From positions 1 through 64,000 of the forward strand of contig CAIKMJ010000078.1 in the NCBI GenBank assembly GCA_903828455.1: a stretch of DNA of 64,000 nucleotides, read 5' to 3'. Both the position numbers and the translations under genes were made by a program. The stretch is from an uncultured Acidobacteriia bacterium. GTDB taxonomy: Bacteria; Acidobacteriota; Terriglobia; Bryobacterales; Bryobacteraceae. The notes under the pieces are model-generated. The model worked only from the letters and a program-made list of their open reading frames with translations, did not search any database and was not told where the DNA came from. Every line of letters starts with the position of its first letter. The first letter of the stretch is position 1. Of the stretch, positions 8,310 through 16,403 are shown in pieces.

Positions 8310-9269
8310 ATGCGCAACGCCTTCTCCCCGCGGCGATCCGCTCTCTGCGCCGCGCTCCTGCTGGCGCTGGCGGGCGCGGCGGTTTCGCAGGCTCCTGGCT
8401 TCGTGCCGCTCGTGATGAGCCTCGCCACCTCCGGCGATTTCGCTGATGCCGAAAAGCTGCTCGCCCAGTACCGCGCCTCGGCCGGCATCACGCCGGACTA
8501 CCTCGAAGCCCTCTCCTGGCTCGGCCGCGCGCACCTCAACCGCAACGAGTTCGACGCCGCCGCGCAGAACGCCGCCGAAGTCCGCAAACTCGCCGCCGCC
8601 GCGCTGCAGAAGCGGAAGCTGGACGCCGAAGCTCATCTGCCGCTCGCGCTCGGCGCTGCCATCGAAGTCGACGCCTCCGTGCTGGCCAAACGCCATCAGA
8701 CCGATCAGGCCGTCGTCATGCTGAAGGATGAAATCGCGCGCTGGCACGGCACCTCCATCGAGATGCGCCTGCGCAAGAATCTGAACCTGCTCACGCTCGA
8801 AGGCAAGCCCGCGCCGGAACTCGACGTCGCGCAGGGCCTCGGCGCCGTCCGCCCCCTGCCGCTCAGCGCGCACCGCGGCCATCCCGTGCTGCTGTTCCTG
8901 TGGGCGCACTGGTGCGTGGATTGTAAGAATGAGGTCGCCATCGTGCAGCGTCTCGAGGCCACCTACGGCGCGAAGGGCCTCGTCGTCATCGCGCCCACGC
9001 AGCGTTACGGCTACACTGCGGGCGGTGTCGACGCCACGGCTGCCGATGAAACCAGGTACATCGAAGCCATCTGGCAGCGCTACTACGCGGGCCTCGGCCC
9101 GGTCGAGGTGCCGCTCAGCGAGGCCAACTTCCTGCGCCTCGGCGTCAGCACCACACCGACGCTCGTGCTGCTCGATCCGCAGGGCATCGTGCGCCTGTAC
9201 CATCCCGGCAACGAGACCTACGAGAAACTCGCCGCCGCCATCGACGCGACGCTGAAGAGCAAATCGTAG
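8310..9269 (+). CDS. Exported TlpA/redoxin-like protein
   Basis: A 319-residue protein with an N-terminal signal peptide (RSALCAALLLALAGAAVSQA). A helical, TPR-like middle (about 40-160) leads to a thioredoxin-fold domain from about residue 165. The redox motif is C202-V-D-C205 in LFLWAHWCVDCKNE, followed by the cis-proline region VSTTPTLVLLD. It probably acts on periplasmic thiols, as TlpA or ResA does. A TACGAT hexamer ends 7 bp before the ATG and there is no ribosome binding site, which suggests a leaderless message. Confidence 0.85.
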   Translation: MRNAFSPRRSALCAALLLALAGAAVSQAPGFVPLVMSLATSGDFADAEKLLAQYRASAGITPDYLEALSWLGRAHLNRNEFDAAAQNAAEVRKLAAAALQKRKLDAEAHLPLALGAAIEVDASVLAKRHQTDQAVVMLKDEIARWHGTSIEMRLRKNLNLLTLEGKPAPELDVAQGLGAVRPLPLSAHRGHPVLLFLWAHWCVDCKNEVAIVQRLEATYGAKGLVVIAPTQRYGYTAGGVDATAADETRYIEAIWQRYYAGLGPVEVPLSEANFLRLGVSTTPTLVLLDPQGIVRLYHPGNETYEKLAAAIDATLKSKS

Positions 9270-9278
9270 CCCCGCCCG

Positions 9279-9396
9279 TCAGCGCAGTGGCGGAACCGCC
9301 AGTTGCCCACAAATCTTCACGGCGAGACGATTATCGATCTCCGTGTGACGGGGCGACGTGCATCGAAACTTGCCGCATCAACGCATGACGCTTCAG
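9279..9396 (-). pseudogene. Remnant of a HicA-type toxin gene
   Basis: Immediately downstream of the HicB-like gene, one frame reads LKRHALMRQVSMHV, like the start of HicA (KRxxLIRHLxxHG). Another frame then reads PRHTEIDNRLAVKICGQL and ends at a TGA, matching the HicA C-terminus. The central segment that carries the catalytic histidine is missing and the two ends are out of frame. The expected ATGA overlap with hicB reads CTGA. I conclude the toxin gene has lost an internal piece and cannot encode a working toxin. Assignment rests on motif recognition only. Confidence 0.65.
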
Positions 9397-9662
9397 CTTC
9401 GCGTTGTGCCCGCGTGAACCGCGAGCGGAATCAGTTCGATGAGATCAGCCTCGACGCACTGCGCCGCGGGATCCGGAACGGGCAACGGTCGCCCTTCTTC
9501 GAGTAATGACATGGCGAGTTCTTCCATTGCGCTTGCGATCATCACGCGCGCATCGGCAAGATCGAAACCCTGGCTGAGCACTCCGGGGAAATCGAGGGCT
9601 TCGGCGACCACCACGTCTCCGACAACGCGGGGCATGTGGAATGCAACGTGATATCGAAGCAT
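9393..9662 (-). CDS. HicB-like antitoxin
   Basis: An 89-residue HicB-type protein: a partial RNase-H-like fold starting MLRYHVAFHMPRVVGDVVVA, then ALDFPGVLSQGFDLADARVM and a helix rich in alanine and glutamate (MIASAMEELAMSLLEEG). HicB normally blocks the HicA mRNA interferase. The neighbouring hicA is decayed, so this looks like an orphan antitoxin. It has no separate DNA-binding domain that I can see. Confidence 0.75.
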   Translation of the reverse strand: MLRYHVAFHMPRVVGDVVVAEALDFPGVLSQGFDLADARVMIASAMEELAMSLLEEGRPLPVPDPAAQCVEADLIELIPLAVHAGTTRS

Positions 9663-9710
9663 ACCGACGTGTCACCGGAACGGATGCACCAGGCTCCGCC
9701 TCGCCCGTCC

Positions 9711-12700
9711 CTACGCCGCCGACGCCGCCTTCTCCGATGCATGGTGGAACTTCACCGACACCAGCTTCGACACACCGGCCTCCTGCATCGTCACCCCGTA
9801 CATCGCCTGCGCCGCTTCCATCGTCTTCTTCGAGTGCGTGATCACGATGAACTGCGTGTCCACCGCCATCTCGCTCAGCAGCCGCGTCAGCCGCCCGATA
9901 TTCGCTTCGTCCAGCGGCGCGTCCACTTCGTCCAGCACGCAGAACGGGCTCGGCTGATACTTGAAGATCGCCATCAGCAGCGACAGCGCCGTCAGCGCCT
10001 TCTCGCCGCCCGAAAGCAGCAGCACGTTCTGCAGCTTCTTGCCGGGAGGCGAAGCGTGAATGTCGATGCCGCTCTCGTTCACATTGCTCTCATCGGTCAG
10101 CCGCATCTCGCCCGATCCGCCGCCAAACAGCGTCTCGAACGCGATCTTGAAATTCTCGTTGATGACCTTGAACGCTTCCGTGAAGCGCGTCTTCGAGTAT
10201 TCGTCGATCTCCTGAATCGCTTTCTCCGTGTCGCGAATGGAATCCAGCAGATCCTGCCGCTGCGCCGAAAGGAAATCCTGCCGCAGCTGCGCCTCCTGGA
10301 ACTCTTCCCACGCCGTCGGATTCACCGCCCCCAGGTTCTCAATCTTCGTCTTCGTCTCCTGCCACGCGGTCTCCGCCGCCTGCAGAATCTCCGCCGAGCA
10401 GTCTTCCGGCACCGGCAGCTCCGCCACCGCCACGCTCAGTTCCTTGCGGCTCGTCTCATCGAGGAACTGCAGCTCGCTCTGCCGCCGCGTCAGCTCCACT
10501 TCAATCTCTGAACGCCGCCCGTGCAGCTCTTCGATCCGCCCGCGCAACACCCGCAGCACTTCATCGGCCGCGGCCAGCGATTCGCGCTGCCGTGCCTCCT
10601 GCTCGGCCAGCTCCAGCACCGTGCGGTCGGCCGCCGTAATCTGCTCGGCCAGCGCCGTCAGCTTCTGATCCAGCTCGATATTTTCCGTCAGGATGCGCGC
10701 CCGCGTCTCGCCCCAGCGCGCTACTTCCGCGCCCAGCTGCGCGCGCCGCGCCGACATTTCGCGGAACTGATTCTCCAGCCGCCCCAGCGTGCTCCGCTCT
10801 CCGCGATGCCGCTCTTCCACCGCCGCCAGCCGCGCCCGCAGTACCGCGTGCTCCTCGCCGATCCCCTGCGCTTCCGCCTGCGCCGCTTCCAGTTGTTCGC
10901 GCAGCGCCTCCAGCGCTTCCTCGCGGCCCGCCCGTTCCGTCTCTTTCTGCTCGGCGATGGCGAGATTTTCCGTGCGCTTCGCGTGCGCCCGTTCTTCTTC
11001 CCGCGTCAGCCGCTCCAGTTCGAGCCGCGACACGGAAATCCGCGACGTCGCCCGATGAATCTCCTCGCCCGCCCGGCGCAGTTCATGATCCAGCGAGACC
11101 GCTTCCTTTTCGCCGTTCTGCTGCAACTGCCGCAGCCGCTCCATTTCCGCTTCAATCGCCGCCGTCTCATGCTGCAGCGCTTCCTGCGCCGCCACCTGTT
11201 CGGCCAGTCGCGCTTCCGCCGTCTGCTCCTGCGTGGCGAACTCGCGCATCTCGCGCTTCAGCACCAGCGGACCGCTCGCCTTCTTTTTGCCGCCCGTAAG
11301 CATGCGCCCGCTGTAGCACTGGCCATCGGCCAGCAGGAAGTAACCGTCCGGATGCGCATCCGCCAGCGCCCGCGCCTGTTCGCTGTCGCTCGCCAGCCAG
11401 CACCGCGAAAGCCGCGGCAGCAGATTGCGCGTCTGCCCCGAAAGCCCGTTGGTGAACCGCACAAAGTCAGCCAGCCGCGGCAGTTCCAGATTCACCGCCG
11501 CCGCCGGATCCTCCGTTACCGGACTGCCTTCCACAAGGAAAGTCGCGCGCCCTTCCAGCTCGGCCCGCAGCAGCCCCATGCTCTTTTCCGCCTGATCCCA
11601 GTCGCGCACCACAACGTATTCCAGCTCGTCGTGCAGAAACTCTTCCGCCGCGCGCTCCCATGCCGGATCCACTTCCACAAAATCGGCCAGCACGCCTTCC
11701 GGCTTGAACGCTCCCGCGCGCCCGCTCTCCAGCGCTCCCAGCAGCTTGCGCGTCGATTCCGTCGTATAACTGTGGTGCGAAAGAATGTTTTCGAACGATT
11801 CGCGCCGCGCCCGCAGCCGCGAACATTCCGCCCGCAGCTGATCGATCTGCTGCCGCACCGCCGCCGCCGTCTGCCGCTTTTCGCCCAGACTCTCCTGCGC
11901 CTCGCGCCGCTCCCGCGTCACCGCTTCCAGCGTCGACTGCCGCTCGGCCTTGCGCGCCGTCAGCTGCTGCTTCACTTCTTCGAGCCGCGCAATCTCCGCC
12001 GTCGCCGCTTCTTCTTCCTTCGTCACCCGCGCCCGCTCGCGCTCAATTCCCGCCAGATACGTATCCGCCTGCGCCACCTGATTGCGAATGTTCGACGCCT
12101 CGCCCAGCAGCCGCAGAATCAACGAGCGCGACCCTTCAATCGTCCGCTCCGCTTCCCGCACCCGCGCCTGCACCGCATCGCGCGCCTGATTCTTTTCCAG
12201 CAGGCCGCTGCGAACCTCCTGCATCTCCTGCTCCAGCGCCGCCACGGTCTCGGCCAGCGCCGCCCGTTCCGTGTCGTTGTGCTGCAGCCGTCCTTCGAGG
12301 TCGCCCGTTTCCTGCTCGGCGCGCGCCATGCGCTGCTCGATATTGGCCGCCTCGCGCACCTGCGATTCCAGCCGGCCCTTGGAACGCTCCGACTCCACGT
12401 TCATCTCGCCCAGTTGCCGCCGCGCCTCCGTCAGCTGCGCTTCCAGCGCGTAGAAAACCTCCTGTGCCCGCTGCCGTTCGCCGTCGCGATCGGTCGCCTC
12501 CACCGTCGCGTCGCGCAGCGCCGCGGAAACTTCTTCCAGCGCCGCCGCCGCCTTCTCCGCTTCGGCCTTCAGCGTCACATAACGCCCCGCCAGTACCGTG
12601 CGCAGCTGGCCTTCCAGCTCGCCCTTCAGTTCCTGATAGCGCCGCGCCTTCGCCGCCTGCCGCTTCAGCGAATTCACCTGCCGCGTGACTTCTTCCAGAA

Positions 12701-13481
12701 TGTCGAACACGCGTGCCAGATTCTGCTTGGAACTCTCCAGCTTCGCTTCCGCCAGCCGCCGCCGGCTCTTGTATTTCGTAATCCCCGCCGCTTCTTCAAT
12801 CACCGCCCGCCGGTCCTGCGGCTTCGACGAAAGAATCTGCCCAATGCGCCCCTGCTCAATAATCGCGTAGCTCTCCGGCCCGAGCCCGCTCCCCATGAAG
12901 ATGTCCTGGATGTCGCGCAACCGCGCCTGCCGCCCGTCGATCAGGTACTCGCTCTCGCCCGAACGGTACAGCCGCCGCGTGATCGTAATCTCGCCCGGCT
13001 TGCCCGAATGATGCGCGTGCGTGATCTCCTGGACCTTGCCGTCCACAATCGCCGTCCCCTCGGCGAGCTGCACGCCCTGCTGCGCTCCGCCTTCGGCCGC
13101 CTGTCCGTCCGCCGCCTGTCCTTCCGCCGCCTGCCCTTCCGCCGTCTGCCCTTCGACGCCGCCCGCCGCCGGAATCTCCACCGGCGCCACCAACGGCAAC
13201 GGATGCTGCGCCGCCGGATCCACCAGCACCATCGTCACCGACGCCATCCCCACCGGCTTCCGCGACTTCGTCCCCGCGAAAATCACGTCTTCCATCCGCG
13301 CACCGCGCAGACTCTTCGCCGACTGCTCGCCCAGCACCCAGCTGATCGCGTCGCTCAGGTTCGACTTCCCGCACCCGTTCGGTCCCACCACGGCCGCAAT
13401 GCCGCCGCCGTTGAACCGCAATTCGGTCCGGTCACAAAATGACTTAAATCCCTGGAGTTCGACTCTGCGCAGTTTCAGCAC
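9711..13481 (-). CDS. smc: Chromosome segregation protein SMC
   Basis: SMC folds the chromosome together with ScpA and ScpB. The 1256-residue protein has Walker A GPNGCGKS at residues 33-40, two long coiled coils around a central hinge, and the C-terminal signature LLLSGGEKALTALSLL with Walker B PFCVLDEVDAPLDEAN. I chose the GTG at 13481 (LKLRRVELQGFKSF follows), which has a GAGAGG ribosome binding site; an ATG 51 bp upstream would add an unlikely leader. About residues 110-129, within the N-terminal head, are four five-residue repeats of EGQAA type encoded by 15-bp DNA repeats. ScpA and ScpB are not in the window. Confidence 0.95.
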   Translation of the reverse strand: MLKLRRVELQGFKSFCDRTELRFNGGGIAAVVGPNGCGKSNLSDAISWVLGEQSAKSLRGARMEDVIFAGTKSRKPVGMASVTMVLVDPAAQHPLPLVAPVEIPAAGGVEGQTAEGQAAEGQAADGQAAEGGAQQGVQLAEGTAIVDGKVQEITHAHHSGKPGEITITRRLYRSGESEYLIDGRQARLRDIQDIFMGSGLGPESYAIIEQGRIGQILSSKPQDRRAVIEEAAGITKYKSRRRLAEAKLESSKQNLARVFDILEEVTRQVNSLKRQAAKARRYQELKGELEGQLRTVLAGRYVTLKAEAEKAAAALEEVSAALRDATVEATDRDGERQRAQEVFYALEAQLTEARRQLGEMNVESERSKGRLESQVREAANIEQRMARAEQETGDLEGRLQHNDTERAALAETVAALEQEMQEVRSGLLEKNQARDAVQARVREAERTIEGSRSLILRLLGEASNIRNQVAQADTYLAGIERERARVTKEEEAATAEIARLEEVKQQLTARKAERQSTLEAVTRERREAQESLGEKRQTAAAVRQQIDQLRAECSRLRARRESFENILSHHSYTTESTRKLLGALESGRAGAFKPEGVLADFVEVDPAWERAAEEFLHDELEYVVVRDWDQAEKSMGLLRAELEGRATFLVEGSPVTEDPAAAVNLELPRLADFVRFTNGLSGQTRNLLPRLSRCWLASDSEQARALADAHPDGYFLLADGQCYSGRMLTGGKKKASGPLVLKREMREFATQEQTAEARLAEQVAAQEALQHETAAIEAEMERLRQLQQNGEKEAVSLDHELRRAGEEIHRATSRISVSRLELERLTREEERAHAKRTENLAIAEQKETERAGREEALEALREQLEAAQAEAQGIGEEHAVLRARLAAVEERHRGERSTLGRLENQFREMSARRAQLGAEVARWGETRARILTENIELDQKLTALAEQITAADRTVLELAEQEARQRESLAAADEVLRVLRGRIEELHGRRSEIEVELTRRQSELQFLDETSRKELSVAVAELPVPEDCSAEILQAAETAWQETKTKIENLGAVNPTAWEEFQEAQLRQDFLSAQRQDLLDSIRDTEKAIQEIDEYSKTRFTEAFKVINENFKIAFETLFGGGSGEMRLTDESNVNESGIDIHASPPGKKLQNVLLLSGGEKALTALSLLMAIFKYQPSPFCVLDEVDAPLDEANIGRLTRLLSEMAVDTQFIVITHSKKTMEAAQAMYGVTMQEAGVSKLVSVKFHHASEKAASAA
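13096..13155 (-). repeat. 15-bp tandem repeat inside smc, four units
   Basis: Four 15-bp units (type GCCGCCTGTCCTTCC on the plus strand) encode EGQ(T/A)A or DGQAA repeats in the SMC head domain. The unit is five codons, so gain or loss of copies keeps the frame. Confidence 0.9.
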
Positions 13482-13841
13482 GAAAATACCTCTCGATTCC
13501 CACTTCCGGACAACCCACGCACCCCAAGCCAAGGCCCGGCACGTTCCATTATCCTACTCGCGATCCAGACAAAAGTAAAGTGCCTCGTATACAGCATGAT
13601 GTGGCATTTTGCCCGCGACCACTACTAATTGTGCTCTTGTTGCGATTTGATTGCATCCGGAATCTGCCGGAGCCTCCCCCCGTCCACAGGGATTTCCACC
13701 GTTTCCCAACCGGCGCGCCGCACTTGCCCCACCTCCGCCCCCGTGTTTTCTGTCGCTTGGACGGCTCGCCCGGTACTACCAGTTTTCTGTGGAGGATCAG
13801 CCGGTGGAAAACGGAGAAATATCGCGCCGGCGTCTGAACTT
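13482..13841. other. Intergenic region between smc and the second VapBC pair
   Basis: No gene is supported here. It is the promoter region of smc at one end and the 3' flank of vapC at the other. Four short DnaA-box-like words occur: GTCCACAGG near 13682, TTTCCACCG near 13693, CTGTGGAGG near 13788 and GGTGGAAAAC near 13803. None is a perfect TTATCCACA box and no origin is claimed. Confidence 0.4.
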
Positions 13842-14276
13842 CTAGTCCAGACAGGGATTCACGATCGCCACCCCGCGCATCCGCGAAAAATCCCGGTCCG
13901 CCGACCACAACTCCCGCACCCCGTTCCCGCGGCAGATCGCATGGATCCGCGCATCATGCACCTGCGGCCCCGTCAGCTTCCCCCGCAAAAACGTCGCCCG
14001 CAGCTCTTCCCAATACCCGGCCTCTTCGCCCAGCAACCGCAGCGTCGGGCTTTCCATCCAGAACTCCACCTGACGGATCGCCACCGCCGGCGGACTCGGC
14101 GGCCGGAAGATCCGGACATTCGTCGCCACCGAAAGGAATTCATGCACGCACGGCCACGCAATCGCCCACGCCGCGCTGCCCTCCGCCAGCCGTTTAACGG
14201 CCGCCGCCGCCGCCGCATGATGCGGCGCATCGGCCCGGTGCGCATAAACGAGGATGTTCGTATCGACCGCGATCAT
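13842..14276 (-). CDS. PIN-domain toxin (VapC-like ribonuclease)
   Basis: A 144-residue PIN domain starting MIAVDTNILVYAHR. The expected acidic residues are D5, E46 (PCVHEFLSV), D108 (QVHDARI) and D127/D129 (WSADRDF). It is the second gene of a toxin-antitoxin pair and overlaps the antitoxin by 4 bp (ATGA). It is not closely similar to the PIN toxin near the start of the window, so the two pairs look independently acquired. It looks intact. Confidence 0.88.
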   Translation of the reverse strand: MIAVDTNILVYAHRADAPHHAAAAAAVKRLAEGSAAWAIAWPCVHEFLSVATNVRIFRPPSPPAVAIRQVEFWMESPTLRLLGEEAGYWEELRATFLRGKLTGPQVHDARIHAICRGNGVRELWSADRDFSRMRGVAIVNPCLD

Positions 14277-14530
14277 CGCTTCAGCGCCGAGCCTTCCTCT
14301 TCATAGGCCAGCGCCGTCAGCTCTTCCCACTTCACCCCCGGATGCAGCCCGCCGCCCTCCTGAAAACTGCCGTCCTGTAGGCGAAACGGCTCCGCCGCAA
14401 GCCTTTTCCGCGCCGCCACCACCGTCCGCAGCCCTTCTTCGATCAGGTCCCGGAACGTCAGCCCCTCCTCGCTGGCCACGGCCTTGGCCAGCTGGAAAAG
14501 CGGATCGGCAATCTCGACGGTGGTCTTCAT
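14273..14530 (-). CDS. VapB-family antitoxin
   Basis: An 85-residue antitoxin beginning MKTTVEIADPLFQLAKAVAS, a ribbon-helix-helix type N-terminus, with an acidic C-terminal tail (WEELTALAYEEEGSALKR) expected to occupy the toxin active site. It overlaps vapC by 4 bp. A TAATAT hexamer ends 6 bp before the ATG, inside a perfect inverted repeat, so transcription probably starts at or near the ATG and is repressed by the antitoxin complex. Confidence 0.85.
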   Translation of the reverse strand: MKTTVEIADPLFQLAKAVASEEGLTFRDLIEEGLRTVVAARKRLAAEPFRLQDGSFQEGGGLHPGVKWEELTALAYEEEGSALKR

Positions 14531-14531
14531 G

Positions 14532-14562
14532 CTCCCATATTACCGTATTGAAGATATGGGAG
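14532..14562 (-). promoter_or_regulatory. Operator/promoter of the second vapBC pair
   Basis: A perfect 9-bp inverted repeat, CTCCCATAT and ATATGGGAG, is separated by 13 bp and lies 1 bp upstream of the antitoxin ATG. On the coding strand the proximal arm contains the -10-like TAATAT. The placement is what is expected of an autoregulated VapBC operator. Confidence 0.7.
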
Positions 14563-14636
14563 TATGGGCGAATTCGGCGCACTGGGCCATATTGCAAAAA
14601 TGCAACGACAGCTATCCCTGCGGGAAAACGAATCTA

Positions 14637-15431
14637 TCAGCGAACTGTGGGCTTCCTTTTCGGAAGATTCCACGACTGAATGATTTTTTTTGTTGCCGGG
14701 TTTGATTGCATGATTCGGTCGTACCCATTCCAGTCATCGATCCATTTTCGGTAACGGAGAACGCGATTATGCCACTTGCGCCGGTTCTTTTGTTTTTTGT
14801 TGCTGATGCACCATCCAAATAGGTCCGCTAATTGAAGCCCAGGGCTGTCCCGCATATCGCACTGGGTGTTGCTGACGATGCGTTCATATACAGGACCGAT
14901 GGCGCGCTTGGCTTTCTTGCTGTCACGCCGATCAATAACGTAGCCCCTAAACGGCTCGTTCTGATCAAAGACGAAGTGGAAGAAGTCGGCCCCTAAATGC
15001 GCCCCTTGCTGCATGACGCGAAAAACCGACTGAACCGCGCAAAACTCGTTGGCATCGTTAGGTACTACGCTTGGATGATCCTTTGCGGCCCGATCAAGGT
15101 CTGCTAAAACCACGGTGAATACGTACGGAATCAGGCCTGGTTTGACGTTTGGAATGACGACGTGTTTTTCAGCGACGCGAACACAGTCGTTGAGAAATGA
15201 GTCGGCTCGTGTGACCGTCCATCCGTTTCGTGAGGTGAACGGATCTTTTACCAATGCTGCCACGTCGGTTGTGTGAAGCCACTTGGCATCGTTGCTTCTT
15301 AACATTTCGCGCCAATCAGATTCGAAATATCTCCATTGATCTGATGTCCCTGACACGGAGGCTAAGCTCAACACGTCGTACACGCGGCTGTCAGCTTGTT
15401 TGCTCCCGTCAAAAAAGCTTTTGAAAATCAC
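14637..15431 (-). CDS. DUF3800-like protein
   Basis: A 264-residue protein. It begins MIFKSFFDGSKQADS, with D8 in the position of the FxDxS motif of DUF3800 proteins. It also has an internal FHFVFDQNEPFRG and the C-terminal hallmark PGLQLADLFGW. These proteins have a predicted RNase-H-like fold and are often found near mobile or defence genes; their biochemical role is not settled. The DNA here is visibly richer in A and T than the flanking genes, and the gene stands alone beside a VapBC pair, so recent acquisition is likely. Family call is by motif, moderately sure. Confidence 0.65.
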   Translation of the reverse strand: MIFKSFFDGSKQADSRVYDVLSLASVSGTSDQWRYFESDWREMLRSNDAKWLHTTDVAALVKDPFTSRNGWTVTRADSFLNDCVRVAEKHVVIPNVKPGLIPYVFTVVLADLDRAAKDHPSVVPNDANEFCAVQSVFRVMQQGAHLGADFFHFVFDQNEPFRGYVIDRRDSKKAKRAIGPVYERIVSNTQCDMRDSPGLQLADLFGWCISNKKQKNRRKWHNRVLRYRKWIDDWNGYDRIMQSNPATKKIIQSWNLPKRKPTVR

Positions 15432-15612
15432 AATTCGATGGTCCTTTGGAATGATACCGGGCCGTTCAGTTTCCCGTCCCGTCCCGGTTCACCACTGCCC
15501 GGATTTTTCTCCCCAGCCAACTCAACAACTTACCGCCCTCCCGCCCGCCCCATCCCTCCTCCGCCGTGCTACCGTTTCTCCAGGCGGCCTGTCCGTCGCG
15601 CCACTGATCTTT

Positions 15613-15640
15613 GAAATTGGGTTCGTTTTTTCGTTTCGCC
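15613..15640. repeat. Dispersed repeat copy A (GAAATTGGGTTCGTTTTTTC type)
   Basis: About 28 bp matching, on the other strand, the AAACGAAAAAACGAAGCCAA core of the tandem array near 26.4 kb, with one base changed in the core. Confidence 0.7.
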
Positions 15641-15736
15641 CGAATGGCTTCGAACGTGCAAAGTTCCGCCAGCCACCGACGCAAAAACGCCGCGCCCCTT
15701 TCCATCTGCATGGTCCGGGTACGCGGCGTCCAATCC

Positions 15737-15756
15737 GAAATTGGCTTCGTTTTTGC
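15737..15756. repeat. Dispersed repeat copy B (GAAATTGGCTTCGTTTTTGC)
   Basis: Second copy in the same orientation, 124 bp from copy A. It abuts the 3' end of the PEBP gene. Confidence 0.7.
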
Positions 15757-15759
15757 TTT

Positions 15760-16371
15760 TTACTTCTGCCCGAAAATCCCGATGTAAACGCCCTTCGCGA
15801 TCACCTTGCCGTTCATCGCCGCCAGCAGGTCGGCGCGCGACGTGTCCGACGGCAGTCCCAGCTTCGCGCTCAGCGCGTAGATTTCGAACGTATAGTGATG
15901 GTCGCCATGTCCGGGAGGCGCGCACGGGCCGCCGTAAGCCGGCATCCGTCCCTGATTCGGAATCTGCTTCGAACCGTCCGGCAGGTCGCCGCTCGCGAGG
16001 CCCTCGGCCAGCCCCTTCGCATCGCCCGGGATGTCGAAGATCGCCCAGTGCAGCACGTCGGTCGCGGCCGATCCGTTCAGCACCGGATCCGGGTCGTGCA
16101 TGATCAGCACGTAGCTCGCCGTGTTGGCCGGCGCTCCGGTCCACGTCATGGCCGGCGACGGTGCCTTCGCCGGCGCCGCGCACGTGTACTTGTCCGGAAT
16201 GCGTCCGCCGTCCGGGAACGCCGCAATATTCAGATGGATCATCGGCGGCAACTGCATCGGTCCTTTTTTGCCGCCGCCCTTTTCCTGCGCCACCGCGTGC
16301 GCCGGCGCGATCGCGAGTCCGGCCAGCAGCGCGGCCGCGGCCGTGACGCCGAGAATGAATTTGTTTTGCAT
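15760..16371 (-). CDS. YbhB/YbcL-type phosphatidylethanolamine-binding protein (PEBP), exported
   Basis: A 203-residue protein starting MQNKFILGVTAAAALLAGL, a signal peptide ending near AVAQE. The PEBP domain shows IPDKYTC, SPAMTWTGAP, the ligand-site motif DPDPV, LHWAIFDIP, and the C-terminal GKGVYIGIFGQK-like end. Bacterial members bind small anionic ligands; the role is unknown. I chose the ATG at 16371, which has AGGAG 6 bp upstream, over an ATG 18 bp earlier. It lies 32 bp after the enoyl-CoA hydratase gene on the same strand and may be read through from that operon. Confidence 0.88.
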   Translation of the reverse strand: MQNKFILGVTAAAALLAGLAIAPAHAVAQEKGGGKKGPMQLPPMIHLNIAAFPDGGRIPDKYTCAAPAKAPSPAMTWTGAPANTASYVLIMHDPDPVLNGSAATDVLHWAIFDIPGDAKGLAEGLASGDLPDGSKQIPNQGRMPAYGGPCAPPGHGDHHYTFEIYALSAKLGLPSDTSRADLLAAMNGKVIAKGVYIGIFGQK

Positions 16372-16403
16372 GGGATCTCCTGTCAGCACAGCTTATCGAA
16401 CCG

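Larger units (their letters stand above)
15432..15759. other. Intergenic region with two copies of a dispersed repeat
   Basis: No gene is supported. The stretch holds two direct copies of the GAAATTGGCTTCGTTTTT-type word (15613-15640 and 15737-15756), also found in the 26.2-26.7 kb repeat region. Small open frames across it derive from these repeats and biased composition. Confidence 0.55.

Noticed and set aside
10521-13442. Open frame of 973 codons on the plus strand antisense to smc
   Set aside because: It is a composition shadow: its translation is an arginine/proline/leucine-rich string with no domain, and smc on the other strand is secure.
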